Shown: positions 16,876-25,331 of the stretch, in pieces
How the letters are laid out: every line of letters begins with the position of its first letter
Numbering within the stretch: position 1 is the first letter of the stretch
NCBI GenBank assembly: GCA_026390015.1
Contig: JAPLGS010000079.1
Location: 1 to 57,537 of the forward strand
Direction: 5' to 3'
DNA from: Chloroflexota bacterium
Lineage (GTDB): Bacteria > Chloroflexota > Anaerolineae > Anaerolineales > Villigracilaceae
Length of the DNA stretch: 57,537 bases
Made by a program: the position numbers and the translations under genes
Notes under the pieces: model-generated
What the model saw: the letters and a program-made list of their open reading frames with translations, nothing else
Database searches by the model: none
What the model was told of the DNA's origin: nothing

Positions 16876-18744
16876 ATGACTGACACAGATAATGCATTAC
16901 AACAGTTTACATTTAAAGCAGAGACGAAACAACTGCTCAATATTCTGATCCATTCCCTATACAAAGACCGCGAGGTGTTTTTACGGGAACTACTTTCGAA
17001 CGCATCTGATGCGCTCAATCGTTTGCGCTTTGAGATGGTCACCAATCAGAACGTACTGGATTCAACAGCCGAGTTGAGCATACACATAAAAACGGATAAA
17101 GATACCCGCATAATCACAATTCAAGATACCGGTATCGGCATGAACAGAGATGAAGTCATCGAGAATCTTGGTACGATCGCACAATCTGGTGCGCGAAAGT
17201 TTTTGGATGCAACCAAGGATCAGAAAGTTGACCTTACCCAGGTCATTGGTCAATTTGGTGTTGGATTCTATTCCGTGTTCATGGTGGCCGAGTGGGTGCG
17301 GGTCACGTCACATTCATTTGATCCGCAGGCTGAAGCGGTGAGTTGGTATGCCACAGGCGATGATAACTATCAGATCGGCAAAGCAGAAATGAGCGAGAGA
17401 GGAACTCGGGTCGAGATCAAACTCAAAGAAGACGCCGCTGAATTTGCCGAGGAATATCGTCTTAAGAATATCATCCACAAACATTCTGATTACATTGGCT
17501 TTCCGATCTACATGGGAGATGGCCAGGAGACGGTCAACAAGCAGACCTCGCTCTGGCGAACTTCCCGGCAGGTAGTGACCGATGAACAGTACAAGGAATT
17601 TTATCGCCAGACAACATTGGATTTTGAAGACCCGCTGAGCCATATTCACATTTCAACCGATGCGCCTGTGCAGTTGTACGCGCTCCTTTATATTTCCAGT
17701 AAAGCGGAGCGTGGTATGTTCTCTCTGCGAAAAGAAGATGGGTTGAAATTATATTCCCGCAATATTTTGATCGATGAATACAACAAGGATCTGCTGCCCG
17801 AATATCTGCGTTTCGTGCAAGGTGTGGTCGATTCGGAAGACCTGCCGCTTAATGTCTCGCGTGAAACTGTTCAGTCGAGTGGACTGATGCCGAAGCTGAA
17901 AAAGGTGCTGACAAACCAAGTCATTCGGGAGTTGGAATCGCTTGCAAAAAATAATGCCGAAAAATATCAAATCTTCTGGCAGGAATTTGGAGCTTATTTG
18001 AAGCAGGGCATTGCCTCCGCTCCAATGGAAACCGAAAATATAAATCCTCTCCTGAGATTTAAAACAAATCAACACCCCGAGGCCTGGTCTTCATTGGATG
18101 AATATATCTCGCGCATGCAGGAGGGTCAGAAGGAAATTTACTATATCGTTGGTGAAGATCCGAGATCTGTTTTGCGCAGTCCGCATCTGGATTACTTCCA
18201 TTCGCAAGGGACGGAGGTATTGCTGCTGACGGACCCAATGGATTCCTTTATGTTAATGGGGCTGCGTAAATTCAAGGATTTGGAATTGAAGAATGTTTCC
18301 CAGGCGGATGTGGATACGATGCAAAAGCCAAAGGAAGAGGCTGAGGCTGTGAAAATCCCTGATGCGGATTTCAATTCGCTGGTCGACCTGTTCAAACAAG
18401 TATTAGGAGAGCGGGTGACCGATGTCCGCGCCAGCAGCAGGCTCTATCAGTCTGTTGCCCGTCTTGCGGATGCGGATGGAACTGTTAATGCAGATTTGCA
18501 GCGTGTTTATCGATATCTTGGCAAGGAGTATGAAATTCCAAAAAAGATCCTGGAGCTGAATCCTGCGCATGCTGTATTGAAAAATCTGCTCAAACTGGAA
18601 GCGGGTACGGAGTTACAAAATATCATCATCGAGCAAATTTATGATAGCGCTTTGCTGGTGGAAGGTCTGCATCCCGATCCATCCAGCATGGCTTCACGTG
18701 TTCAGCAGATCATCGAGGCGGCGTTGGAAAAGCATTCAGGGTAG
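16876..18744 (+). CDS. htpG: Hsp90 chaperone HtpG
   Basis: A 622-residue Hsp90. N-terminal GHKL ATPase motifs: FLRELLSNASDALNRLRF (about residues 36-53), DTGIGMNRDEVIENLGTIA, and GQFGVGFYSVFMV (about 124-136). The middle domain has LYSRNILIDEYNKDLLPEYL and VDSEDLPLNVSRE, and the C-terminal dimerisation domain is complete. It helps fold client proteins in the cytoplasm. A GGAGG site precedes the ATG. The following 161 bases before the FKBP gene show no gene. Confidence 0.96.
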   Translation: MTDTDNALQQFTFKAETKQLLNILIHSLYKDREVFLRELLSNASDALNRLRFEMVTNQNVLDSTAELSIHIKTDKDTRIITIQDTGIGMNRDEVIENLGTIAQSGARKFLDATKDQKVDLTQVIGQFGVGFYSVFMVAEWVRVTSHSFDPQAEAVSWYATGDDNYQIGKAEMSERGTRVEIKLKEDAAEFAEEYRLKNIIHKHSDYIGFPIYMGDGQETVNKQTSLWRTSRQVVTDEQYKEFYRQTTLDFEDPLSHIHISTDAPVQLYALLYISSKAERGMFSLRKEDGLKLYSRNILIDEYNKDLLPEYLRFVQGVVDSEDLPLNVSRETVQSSGLMPKLKKVLTNQVIRELESLAKNNAEKYQIFWQEFGAYLKQGIASAPMETENINPLLRFKTNQHPEAWSSLDEYISRMQEGQKEIYYIVGEDPRSVLRSPHLDYFHSQGTEVLLLTDPMDSFMLMGLRKFKDLELKNVSQADVDTMQKPKEEAEAVKIPDADFNSLVDLFKQVLGERVTDVRASSRLYQSVARLADADGTVNADLQRVYRYLGKEYEIPKKILELNPAHAVLKNLLKLEAGTELQNIIIEQIYDSALLVEGLHPDPSSMASRVQQIIEAALEKHSG

Positions 18745-18905
18745 GATGTTGGCAAGCTGGTGCTCGCCGCGAATTTGCGTGAACCATTTCTAATGATGCG
18801 AGCCGTTCCGCCATTATTTCGTGAACAAAAACATGGAGAGATCATGTTATGGTTCTGTTTAATAAAGATTGCAGATGAAACAAATAGAAAAAATAAGGAG
18901 AAAAA

Positions 18906-19241
18906 ATGAAAACTAAAAGTGGATTGGAATACGTTGAAACTCAAGCGGGCACTGGCTCCCAAGCCAAAGCTGGAGATCTCGTGCGCGTGCATTACACAGG
19001 TAAATTCCTTGATGGCAAAGTGTTTGACAGTTCCGTCAGCCGCGGCGAACCGCTTGAGTTTTCACTCGGCAAGGGACGCGTCATCAAAGGCTGGGATGAA
19101 GGCATCGCCTTGATGAATGTCGGCGGCAAGGCCACGCTTACCATCCCGCCGCAACTGGCTTACGGTGAAAGCGGCGCGGGCGGTGTCATTCCGCCAAACG
19201 CAACCCTCATTTTTGACGTTGAATTGGTGGGTATCCAGTAA
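18906..19241 (+). CDS. FKBP-type peptidyl-prolyl cis-trans isomerase
   Basis: A single FKBP domain of 111 residues with the diagnostic segments VRVHYTGKFLDGKVFDSS, FSLGKGRVIKGWDEGIALM and PPQLAYGESGAGG followed by VIPPNATLIFDVELVGI. No signal peptide is present, so it works in the cytoplasm, catalysing proline isomerisation in folding. It stands after htpG and may share its role in folding, but the gap is 161 bases. It converges with the response regulator gene. Confidence 0.95.
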   Translation: MKTKSGLEYVETQAGTGSQAKAGDLVRVHYTGKFLDGKVFDSSVSRGEPLEFSLGKGRVIKGWDEGIALMNVGGKATLTIPPQLAYGESGAGGVIPPNATLIFDVELVGIQ

Positions 19242-19303
19242 GGTCATTGCGATCACCTCGACAGTTTCTGAAAAATTTACAGATTTTAATCAACGGAGAT
19301 ATA

Positions 19304-19966
19304 TCAGCCCTGCTTGATTTCGATCAAGCCCAATCTCAGCGCGGCAAGCACAGCCTGGGCGCGGTTGGGTTGTTTCATCTTTTCGAGGATATTTTTTGCA
19401 TGGCTTCTGATCGTTTCTTCGCTGACACTTAATTGCGCGGCGATCTGACGGTAGGTATTTGGCGTCGCCATCCACTCAATCACTTCCAATTCACGCGGAG
19501 TTAATGAAACCGAAGGAGTTCGCTGAGGTTTCATTGACCCGACAATTTTTTTCATCACATCTGGATGAAGATATGCTTCGCCATGCGCTACCGCATGAAT
19601 TGCCCGCACAAGTTCCGATGGTTCGATGTTTTTCAAGACATAACCTTCAATACCCGCCGACACCAGGTCAAAGACACGATCATCCACTTCAGTACCAGTC
19701 AGCATCATAACTTTGATTTGTGGATTCGATTTCCGCAGCGCGAGCGCCATCTCCTGCCCATCCATTTCTGGCATGATGAGATCGACGAGCACAATATCTG
19801 GATTTAGACTCTTCGCGGCTTCCAGTCCGAGGCGGCCATTTTCCGCTTCGCCTACAACCTCAAGGTCTGGTTCCAGACGAAGGACCATTGCCAGCCCTTT
19901 GCGGACTACGGCATGGTCATCGACGATGAGGATCCGAATCGATTCAGGCATGCTGATGACGCTCAT
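19304..19966 (-). CDS. NarL/FixJ-family response regulator
   Basis: A 220-residue regulator with an N-terminal receiver domain (ILIVDDH at residues 12-18, phospho-acceptor Asp62 in VLVDLIMPEMDG, switch Thr in MMLTGTE, Lys in GYVLKN) and a C-terminal LuxR helix-turn-helix (LTPRELEVIEWMA, then VSEETIRSHAKNIL). The start at 19966 overlaps the kinase gene by 23 bases; an internal ATG at 19951 would also work. It pairs with the sensor kinase. It lies next to the sulfur cluster and is transcribed away from it, so it may control tusA/shdr expression (inference). Confidence 0.92.
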   Translation of the reverse strand: MSVISMPESIRILIVDDHAVVRKGLAMVLRLEPDLEVVGEAENGRLGLEAAKSLNPDIVLVDLIMPEMDGQEMALALRKSNPQIKVMMLTGTEVDDRVFDLVSAGIEGYVLKNIEPSELVRAIHAVAHGEAYLHPDVMKKIVGSMKPQRTPSVSLTPRELEVIEWMATPNTYRQIAAQLSVSEETIRSHAKNILEKMKQPNRAQAVLAALRLGLIEIKQG

Positions 19967-21611
19967 GAATTGGAAGATGGATCATAATGCGCGCACCTGC
20001 TTCTGGCCGACTGATGATCTCGCAATCGCCGCCCACGGCACGCGCACGTTCCTGAATGCCATGCAATCCAAAATGTTCACGGTTAACACTGCGTGACAAT
20101 GCAGTGGTTGGTTCAAATCCCCTGCCTTCATCGGAAATATTCAAGAGCACCTGATCTTCAGTTACGTTCAAAGAAAGCCTCGCCAAATTTACGCCTGAAT
20201 GACGCGCGGAATTTGCCAGCGCTTCCTGCGCCATGCGATAGATGGTTCTTCGCAACCCGGAGGGCAGCGAATTAAAGTCACCGTTATTGTTGAAGATAAT
20301 GCTAAACGAGCGCGGACGACAGCAGCTGTTAATGTAGTTCGTCAGGTCGGCCATGAACAACTCGATCGTAAGCGCGGAAGGCCACAGGTCAAAGATGGAG
20401 CGGCGCACTTCGTCATGCGCTCCACTGGCCAGAGAGCGTAATTCAATGAGCTCATTTTTTACATCCACGGCCTGCTGCGGCAGCATGGTAATGCACGCGT
20501 CCAGCGAGTAGACAATGCCGAAGAGCGATTGCGCGACGGTGTCGTGAATGTCACGCGCAATGCGGTTGCGTTCGGTTTCGACGGCCAGGCTTCGGGCGCG
20601 GTCAATGCACAGGATGGTGGTGCCAAGCGCTAGTGCGGCTTGATTCGCAACCGTCATCAGGGTACTCTCACGTTCATTGGTAAGTCCAGATTCTTCGACG
20701 AGTAAAATGCCAACGGGGTGTTCCCTCAAATAAAGCGGAAGCACAAACCATTTATTTTGATTGAGCCAGTTGTTGAGTTCAGAGTTTTGAACGAGGGTCT
20801 CGCCGTTCGTTGAAAAGGTGCTGCGGTTGAGCAAGGCTTTGAAGACTTCGCCATTTTCAGATCTCAAAGGAAGCGCTTTAATGCGGGGAAAAGATTCTTG
20901 AGCGGGATATACCAGCCAGCCGCCAAGTTCTTCGCGCGCGGGGTCAACCAAGGCAACGACTGCTTTTGAAAAACCGAGGTCGGTTGTGACCGCGCCAAGT
21001 ACACGTTCTTGAACCGAAAGCAGATCGGGCGCAGATTGTAACAATACTGTGAGATCATGAATGATCTCCAGTTGACGGTGCGCGGCAGACAGTTCCTCGG
21101 TCGTTCGATTAATGGATTTAATCAGGGTGGATGGATAAGCAAACAAAATGGGAATCAGCCAGAGCCCCGCGGTTTGTGTCGCCAGCACGATGTTATCTGA
21201 TGGTGTTTGAGAGTTGAATGTATTTGCAAAAAAATAAATCGGGGTAAATACCAATGACATGGCAAGCGCCCCGCGTACTTGAAAGAAAAACGCGCCTGCC
21301 AATAATGGACTGAGAATATAAAGATAATATGGGCTGTGTGAACCGCCGCTGACTGTGAGGATAAATCCCGAGAAGAACAGGTCAGCGCTGAGAAAAATGG
21401 GATGTTCAATGACGATCTTATTCAGTTGACGATTGAAAATCGAAACGATACTGTTGACCAAAAGCGCCAGGGCCAGGATCATTAAAGGCGATAATAATGT
21501 ATGCGGCTCATTAAGCGTAATCAGCACCGGAGCCAGTGATACCCAGCGAAAAATAACCAAAAATATAAAGACACGGTTTTTCTGAAAAATCGATTCGACT
21601 CTTTTAATCAT
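19944..21611 (-). CDS. NarX-like sensor histidine kinase with membrane N-terminus and GAF domain
   Basis: A 555-residue kinase. The first about 160 residues contain roughly five or six hydrophobic helices (for example VFIFLVIFRWVSLAPVLITL and LLSPLMILALALLVNSIVSI). Residues about 190-330 form a GAF-like domain. The HisKA_3 dimerisation motif ETERNRIARDIHDTVAQS (phospho-His near residue 352) is followed by an HATPase_c domain with NSARHSGVNLARL and ISDEGRGFEP. No periplasmic sensor loop is evident, so the signal may be intramembrane or cytoplasmic, such as redox state. It is co-transcribed with the regulator and divergent from tusA. Confidence 0.92.
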   Translation of the reverse strand: MIKRVESIFQKNRVFIFLVIFRWVSLAPVLITLNEPHTLLSPLMILALALLVNSIVSIFNRQLNKIVIEHPIFLSADLFFSGFILTVSGGSHSPYYLYILSPLLAGAFFFQVRGALAMSLVFTPIYFFANTFNSQTPSDNIVLATQTAGLWLIPILFAYPSTLIKSINRTTEELSAAHRQLEIIHDLTVLLQSAPDLLSVQERVLGAVTTDLGFSKAVVALVDPAREELGGWLVYPAQESFPRIKALPLRSENGEVFKALLNRSTFSTNGETLVQNSELNNWLNQNKWFVLPLYLREHPVGILLVEESGLTNERESTLMTVANQAALALGTTILCIDRARSLAVETERNRIARDIHDTVAQSLFGIVYSLDACITMLPQQAVDVKNELIELRSLASGAHDEVRRSIFDLWPSALTIELFMADLTNYINSCCRPRSFSIIFNNNGDFNSLPSGLRRTIYRMAQEALANSARHSGVNLARLSLNVTEDQVLLNISDEGRGFEPTTALSRSVNREHFGLHGIQERARAVGGDCEIISRPEAGARIMIHLPIHERHQHA

Positions 21612-21649
21612 AAAGTTGTAAAATCAATTATATCCGAATTGACAACCTC

Positions 21650-21690
21650 CTCACCCGCGCGGGTGAGACAAAATCCCGTCTGCGCGGGAT
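21650..21690. promoter_or_regulatory. Palindromic region between sensor kinase and tusA
   Basis: CTCACCCGCGCGGGTGAG (21650-21667) is a perfect 18-base palindrome. It is followed by ATCCCG-N6-CGGGAT (21673-21690). The pair lies 52 bases before tusA and 39 bases before the divergent kinase gene. It could be an operator for the NarL-type regulator or a dispersed repeat; a second copy is not seen in the window. Confidence 0.4.
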
Positions 21691-21741
21691 GGCGAAACAA
21701 GAGTCAATTCATTATTATTGGTAGATTCAAAGGAGGCCGTG

Positions 21742-21981
21742 ATGACAGATGTAATTAAAGAAGATCAAGTGTTGGATTGCTCTGGAATGCTTTGCCCCAT
21801 GCCTGTGGTAAAAACCTTCAAGGCAATGAAGGAACTTCAATCTGGACAGATATTAAAGATGGTGGCCACTGACCCTGGTGCGCCGCCTGATATGGAAGCA
21901 TGGAGTCGCCAAACGGGTAATGAATTACTTCGCTCCATGACAGAGGGTGGAAAATTCATCTTCTATATTAAGAAGAAATAA
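21742..21981 (+). CDS. tusA: TusA-family sulfur carrier protein
   Basis: A 79-residue TusA/SirA-fold protein started at the ATG at 21742, with AAGGAGG ten bases upstream. The motif DCSGMLCPMPVVKTFKAMKE contains the active Cys18 of the CPxP signature. TusA carries sulfane sulfur as a persulfide. In sulfur oxidisers TusA, DsrE and rhodanese relay sulfur to Dsr or sHdr systems. It is the first gene of the long rightward sulfur cluster and lies 38 bases before the DsrE2-like gene. The start at 21718 gives eight extra residues without a ribosome site. Confidence 0.92.
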   Translation: MTDVIKEDQVLDCSGMLCPMPVVKTFKAMKELQSGQILKMVATDPGAPPDMEAWSRQTGNELLRSMTEGGKFIFYIKKK

Positions 21982-22019
21982 ATTCCATTCTATTAAAAAT
22001 ATTAATATGGAGAAACCAC

Positions 22020-22544
22020 ATGTCAAAATCTGATCCGAACGCCCCGAAAAGACTTGCACTTATCGCCAGCAAGGGAACGCTTGATTGGGCCTATCCTCCG
22101 TTCATTCTCGCCAGCGCCGCTGGTGCGATGGGTTGGGAGGTGGGCATTTTCTTTACCTTTTACGGACTGACTCTGCTGAAACCAGAACTGACAGCCGCAG
22201 TTTCGCCTTTGGGCAACCCCGCCATGCCGATGAAAATGCCCTTTGGCCCTGAAGGATTCCAAAATATCAACTGGGTCATGCCAAATATACTCATGGCAAA
22301 CGTGCCTGGTTTTGAGAGCGTGGCAACAGGCTTGATGAAGCAAACTTTCCATAACAAAGGCGTTGCCACTGTTGAAGAATTGCGCCAATCCTGCGTGGAT
22401 ATGGATGTGCGCATGATCGGCTGTCAGATGACAATGGATGTCTTCGGCTTCAAGCGTGAAGAATTTATCAAAGAATGCGAGATCGGCGGCGCGGCTATGT
22501 TCCTTGAATACGCCGCTGACTCGGATGTGCAGTTGTTTGTTTAG
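22020..22544 (+). CDS. dsrE2: DsrE/DsrF-like sulfurtransferase (DsrE2 type)
   Basis: A 174-residue DsrE/DsrF/DrsH-like protein. The segment LALIASKGTLDWAYPPFILA followed by SAAGAMGWEVGIFFTFYGL is characteristic of the DsrE2 group, with a hydrophobic N-terminal half that may associate with the membrane. The conserved cysteines are in LRQSCVDMDVRMIGCQMTMD (about residues 127-140), the second being the usual persulfide Cys. Its place between tusA and dsrE supports sulfur relay. GGAG is found before ATG 22020. Confidence 0.85.
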   Translation: MSKSDPNAPKRLALIASKGTLDWAYPPFILASAAGAMGWEVGIFFTFYGLTLLKPELTAAVSPLGNPAMPMKMPFGPEGFQNINWVMPNILMANVPGFESVATGLMKQTFHNKGVATVEELRQSCVDMDVRMIGCQMTMDVFGFKREEFIKECEIGGAAMFLEYAADSDVQLFV

Positions 22545-22548
22545 ATAG

Positions 22549-22618
22549 ACAAATAAACACATCGACAAGCATACAAGTAAGCAGAGTAACTTTGTTTATT
22601 TGTATGCGTGTTTATCTG
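22549..22618. repeat. Imperfect palindromic intergenic repeat
   Basis: ATAAACACAT...GCATACAAGTAA is imperfectly repeated in inverted order as TTTGTTTATTTGTATGCGTG further on, allowing a long bent hairpin in the 102-base gap between the two DsrE-like genes. The TATTTGTATG... style resembles the gaps at 52650 and 33417. Confidence 0.5.
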
Positions 22619-22646
22619 CGTACTTAATTCATATTGGAGGGCAGTT

Positions 22647-23045
22647 ATGTTGTGGAAGACGAACGACCCGGAAATTAAAAAGATATTATATGTCCAAACT
22701 CATGGGGAAAAAGACCCTGAACGCACCGCAACTCCATTCTTCCTCGCCACAGCTGGCGCAGCAATGGACAACGAAGTTTGCATCTACTTTACGATGAACG
22801 GTCCGCAATGCCTTGAAAAAGGCAATGGCGATAAGATCGTCATTCCACGCAAGGGCGGCAATGGGAAGGAACTCAAGTATTTCATTGATCAAGCACTAGA
22901 CCTCGGCGTGCGTCTGCTTGTCTGCCAGCCTTCACTCGACCTGCACGGCTACACCATGGACGATATGATCGAAGGTGTTGAAATGATCGGCGGCGCGGCA
23001 TTCAACGACATGGCGTGTGACGCTGACGCGGTAATCGCTTTTTAA
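22647..23045 (+). CDS. dsrE: DsrE-family sulfurtransferase
   Basis: A 132-residue DsrE-fold protein, started at the ATG at 22647 with GGAGG eight bases before it. It contains ILYVQTHGEKDPERTATPFF, the cysteine segment VRLLVCQPSLDLHGYTMDD (Cys about residue 93), and the C-terminal GGAAFNDMACDADAVIAF. The conserved Cys should accept sulfur from TusA. DsrE proteins accompany sHdr systems as sulfur donors. The next gene is shdrC1, 59 bases on. Confidence 0.85.
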   Translation: MLWKTNDPEIKKILYVQTHGEKDPERTATPFFLATAGAAMDNEVCIYFTMNGPQCLEKGNGDKIVIPRKGGNGKELKYFIDQALDLGVRLLVCQPSLDLHGYTMDDMIEGVEMIGGAAFNDMACDADAVIAF

Positions 23046-23104
23046 AACTATTGGAATTCGCAAATTCGGATCATTCGCGTTAAAAAGATTTTTGAGGAGT
23101 CAGA

Positions 23105-23812
23105 ATGCCTACTACTCTCGAAAACTGGAATCCAGGCAAGGCTGAAAATCGTCATCCGCATGTGGCTTATGAAGAAAAAGAGCGCCTCTTCCTTGAAGTC
23201 AAAAACGATATGCGCTATAGTGACTTCCTTTATGGATGTTATGAGTGCGGCATCTGCGTTGCCACTTGTCCCTCTGCGCGATTCTATGATTTCAGTCCGC
23301 GCGTAATCGCGCAATCTATGGCGCGTGAAGATGTCGAACGCGTCTACGATATTATTACGGAAGATATTTGGAATTGCGCGCAATGCTTTTCATGCGTGCG
23401 TTGTCCACGCCAAAATAATCCTGGGGGATTGGTCACGATCTTACGCGAAGTCTCACTCAAAAATGGATTGCAGGAAACAAAAGATGCTTTGCAAGGGTAT
23501 AGCCGCGTGATCTATAAAGTCATGCTCAAGGGCAATCAAGTCTCGCCTGATATGCTTCAGCCTGATTTCTTCCCCGATTGGGGGCCATGGGTCACGGAAT
23601 TCAGCGCGAACATGCAGGTCTGGCGCAAAGCCATTCCGATGGATTCCATCCGTGGAGTCACCGATGCGGCCTGGCGCACTGACCGCAAGACTTTGCTCGA
23701 ACTCTACACCATCTGGTTCGAGTCAGGCAACATGGAGATCATCAAAGAACTTGATGAAAGTTTATACGACTTGTTAACTGAAGTCATGCAGGAAGAATTG
23801 GAAGAGGGATGA
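23105..23812 (+). CDS. shdrC1: Heterodisulfide-reductase-like subunit C (sHdrC1)
   Basis: A 235-residue iron-sulfur protein with two 4Fe-4S motifs, CYECGICVATCP (about residues 45-56) and CAQCFSCVRCP (about 91-101), as in HdrC. It lacks membrane helices. The C-terminal part (about residues 150-235) is unique and acidic. HdrC links HdrB to HdrA in electron transfer. Its position directly before shdrB1 and shdrA, and after tusA/dsrE, identifies it as the C1 subunit of the sulfur-oxidising Hdr-like complex, rather than part of a methanogen-type HdrABC or MvhADG complex. Confidence 0.86.
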   Translation: MPTTLENWNPGKAENRHPHVAYEEKERLFLEVKNDMRYSDFLYGCYECGICVATCPSARFYDFSPRVIAQSMAREDVERVYDIITEDIWNCAQCFSCVRCPRQNNPGGLVTILREVSLKNGLQETKDALQGYSRVIYKVMLKGNQVSPDMLQPDFFPDWGPWVTEFSANMQVWRKAIPMDSIRGVTDAAWRTDRKTLLELYTIWFESGNMEIIKELDESLYDLLTEVMQEELEEG

Positions 23813-23817
23813 TTCTT

Positions 23818-23906
23818 CGTCATTGCGAGAGCGATAGCCCGAAGCAATCTTCCTCACTGATATGGAGATTGCTTCGCCGGGAAAAACATCCTCCTCGCAA
23901 TGACAT
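23818..23906. repeat. Palindromic repeat family A, copy 1
   Basis: The outer arms GTCATTGCGAG and CTCGCAATGACAT bracket inner arms GAAGCAATCTTCC and GGAGATTGCTTCG. It can fold into one long interrupted hairpin in the gap between shdrC1 and shdrB1. Confidence 0.88.
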
Positions 23907-23949
23907 AGTAAATTATTGGTTTTATCAAACCTGAAAAAGGAGACTCGCC

Positions 23950-25170
23950 ATGACCGAAACCTTAACCACCGTTGAACAGATCCTCGAAAGAAAATCTCAC
24001 GCTGTCATACGTGACTCGTCCGTTGCGCCGACTCACGACATGCATGAACTTTTGTTTGAACTTGAAGCCAAGAGTGAGATTATTGTTCAAAGAGTTCCTG
24101 AGCCGTACGTTGAAATGACCACCAAGTATGGCCGCAAGAAAAAAATCCCCATCGAACACACCTGGCACCACAAATCATGCGGCCACTGCGGACATATTCC
24201 CGGTTATGCATCCTCCATCCTCTGGCTTCACCGCCAATTTGGTTTGGACTACATCGACCCCACAGACCAAACCTCCTGCACGGGTTGGAATTACTACGCC
24301 TCCGCCGCATCCAACGCGGCGGGACAAGCTTCAGTGATGGCGCGAAATTTTGCAGCAGCCTATGAAACAGGTTACTTCCCCTTGATCCACTGCGGTACAA
24401 GTTATGGCCATTACAAAGAAATTCGTGAACAACTTGTACATCATAAAGAATTGCGTGACGAAGTCCGCCGCATTCTGGGCAAGATGGGCAAGCCGCTCGT
24501 CATCCCTGAGGAGATCGTCCATTACAGTGAGTGGGTGCATGTGATGCGGAATCGAATCGCCGAACGACAAACTCTCGACATGAGCATGATCACCGCCACT
24601 GTGCATCCCGCCTGTCATTATTATAAGATCGTCGCTGAAGATGCGATCTACGATCCTGATATCTACGGCGGACAGCGCACAGCGGTTGTGACTGCCATGC
24701 TCGAATCCATCGGCGTGAATGTCGCGGATTATTCCACCTGGTTCGATTGCTGCGGATTCGGCTTCCGTCATGTTTTGGTGCAGCGTGACTTCACTCGTTC
24801 ATTTTCTGTTTTACGCAAAATTGAAACCATGAAGAACGAAGTCAACCCCGACTTAACCGTTACACATGATACTGGCTGTGTCACATCGTTGGATAAGAGT
24901 CAATTCGCTGCCAAAGCGCATGACCGAAAAGTTGGCATCCCGATCCTTTCCGACGCGCAAGTCGCCGCGCTGGCAATGGGCGCGCATCCTTTCCGCGTTA
25001 TCCAATTTCACTGGCATTCCACAGACTGGCGCCCCTTCCTCGATAAACTCGGCGTCAACTGGCAAAAATATTGGGACGAGTTCCAGGGCGATCTCGACCA
25101 AATTCGCGCGGGTACGAAATCTGGAATCACCTGGGAAGACGCGGATGCGCCTGTCAATTTGACGGCATAA
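23950..25170 (+). CDS. shdrB1: Heterodisulfide-reductase-like subunit B (sHdrB1)
   Basis: A 406-residue HdrB-type protein. The first cysteine-rich region has SCGHCGH (about residue 77) and SCTGW (about 109), the second HPACHYYK (about 219), DCCGFGFRH (about 266) and DTGCVTS (about 306). HdrB normally has two CCG motifs that build non-cubane [4Fe-4S] clusters; here the first is changed to CTG, so only the second is classic. This fits recollection that sHdrB1 differs from methanogen HdrB. It should form the site of disulfide or persulfide chemistry with LbpA. The gap before the gene holds a family A repeat. Confidence 0.86.
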   Translation: MTETLTTVEQILERKSHAVIRDSSVAPTHDMHELLFELEAKSEIIVQRVPEPYVEMTTKYGRKKKIPIEHTWHHKSCGHCGHIPGYASSILWLHRQFGLDYIDPTDQTSCTGWNYYASAASNAAGQASVMARNFAAAYETGYFPLIHCGTSYGHYKEIREQLVHHKELRDEVRRILGKMGKPLVIPEEIVHYSEWVHVMRNRIAERQTLDMSMITATVHPACHYYKIVAEDAIYDPDIYGGQRTAVVTAMLESIGVNVADYSTWFDCCGFGFRHVLVQRDFTRSFSVLRKIETMKNEVNPDLTVTHDTGCVTSLDKSQFAAKAHDRKVGIPILSDAQVAALAMGAHPFRVIQFHWHSTDWRPFLDKLGVNWQKYWDEFQGDLDQIRAGTKSGITWEDADAPVNLTA

Positions 25171-25173
25171 TCT

Positions 25174-25310
25174 GCTGGTCGAGTAGCCCTGAGCGGTTTT
25201 TTGCGAAGGGCGTACCGAGACCAGCACTGAACGGTAGACAAAAAAATTATTTCAAGGCACGGGTGGTCTCGATTCGCCGCAAAGAACAAGAGCGCGGCTA
25301 CTCGACCACC
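25174..25310. repeat. Palindromic repeat family B, double copy in inverted order
   Basis: The left unit GCTGGTCGAGTAGCC...CGTACCGAGACCAGC is mirrored on the right by GGTGGTCTCGATTCGCC...GGCTACTCGACCACC. The two units face each other across about 37 bases, so the whole gap between shdrB1 and shdrA can form a large cruciform or hairpin. The left terminus also matches copies at 28546 and 36660. Confidence 0.85.
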
Positions 25311-25331
25311 AGAGATAACTTCGGAGGAAGC

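Noticed and set aside
18702-18992. A minus-strand frame covering the htpG-FKBP gap
   Set aside because: Low-complexity Phe/Ser-rich translation, overlapping two firm genes; no ribosome site.
20095-20125. GGTTCAAATCC resembling a tRNA T-arm
   Set aside because: It lies inside the sensor kinase gene and no acceptor stem or anticodon arm can be formed around it.
25071-25331. Longer N-terminus for sHdrA
   Set aside because: The extension runs through the end of shdrB1 and a family B repeat; GGAGG and the FAD motif fix the start at 25332.
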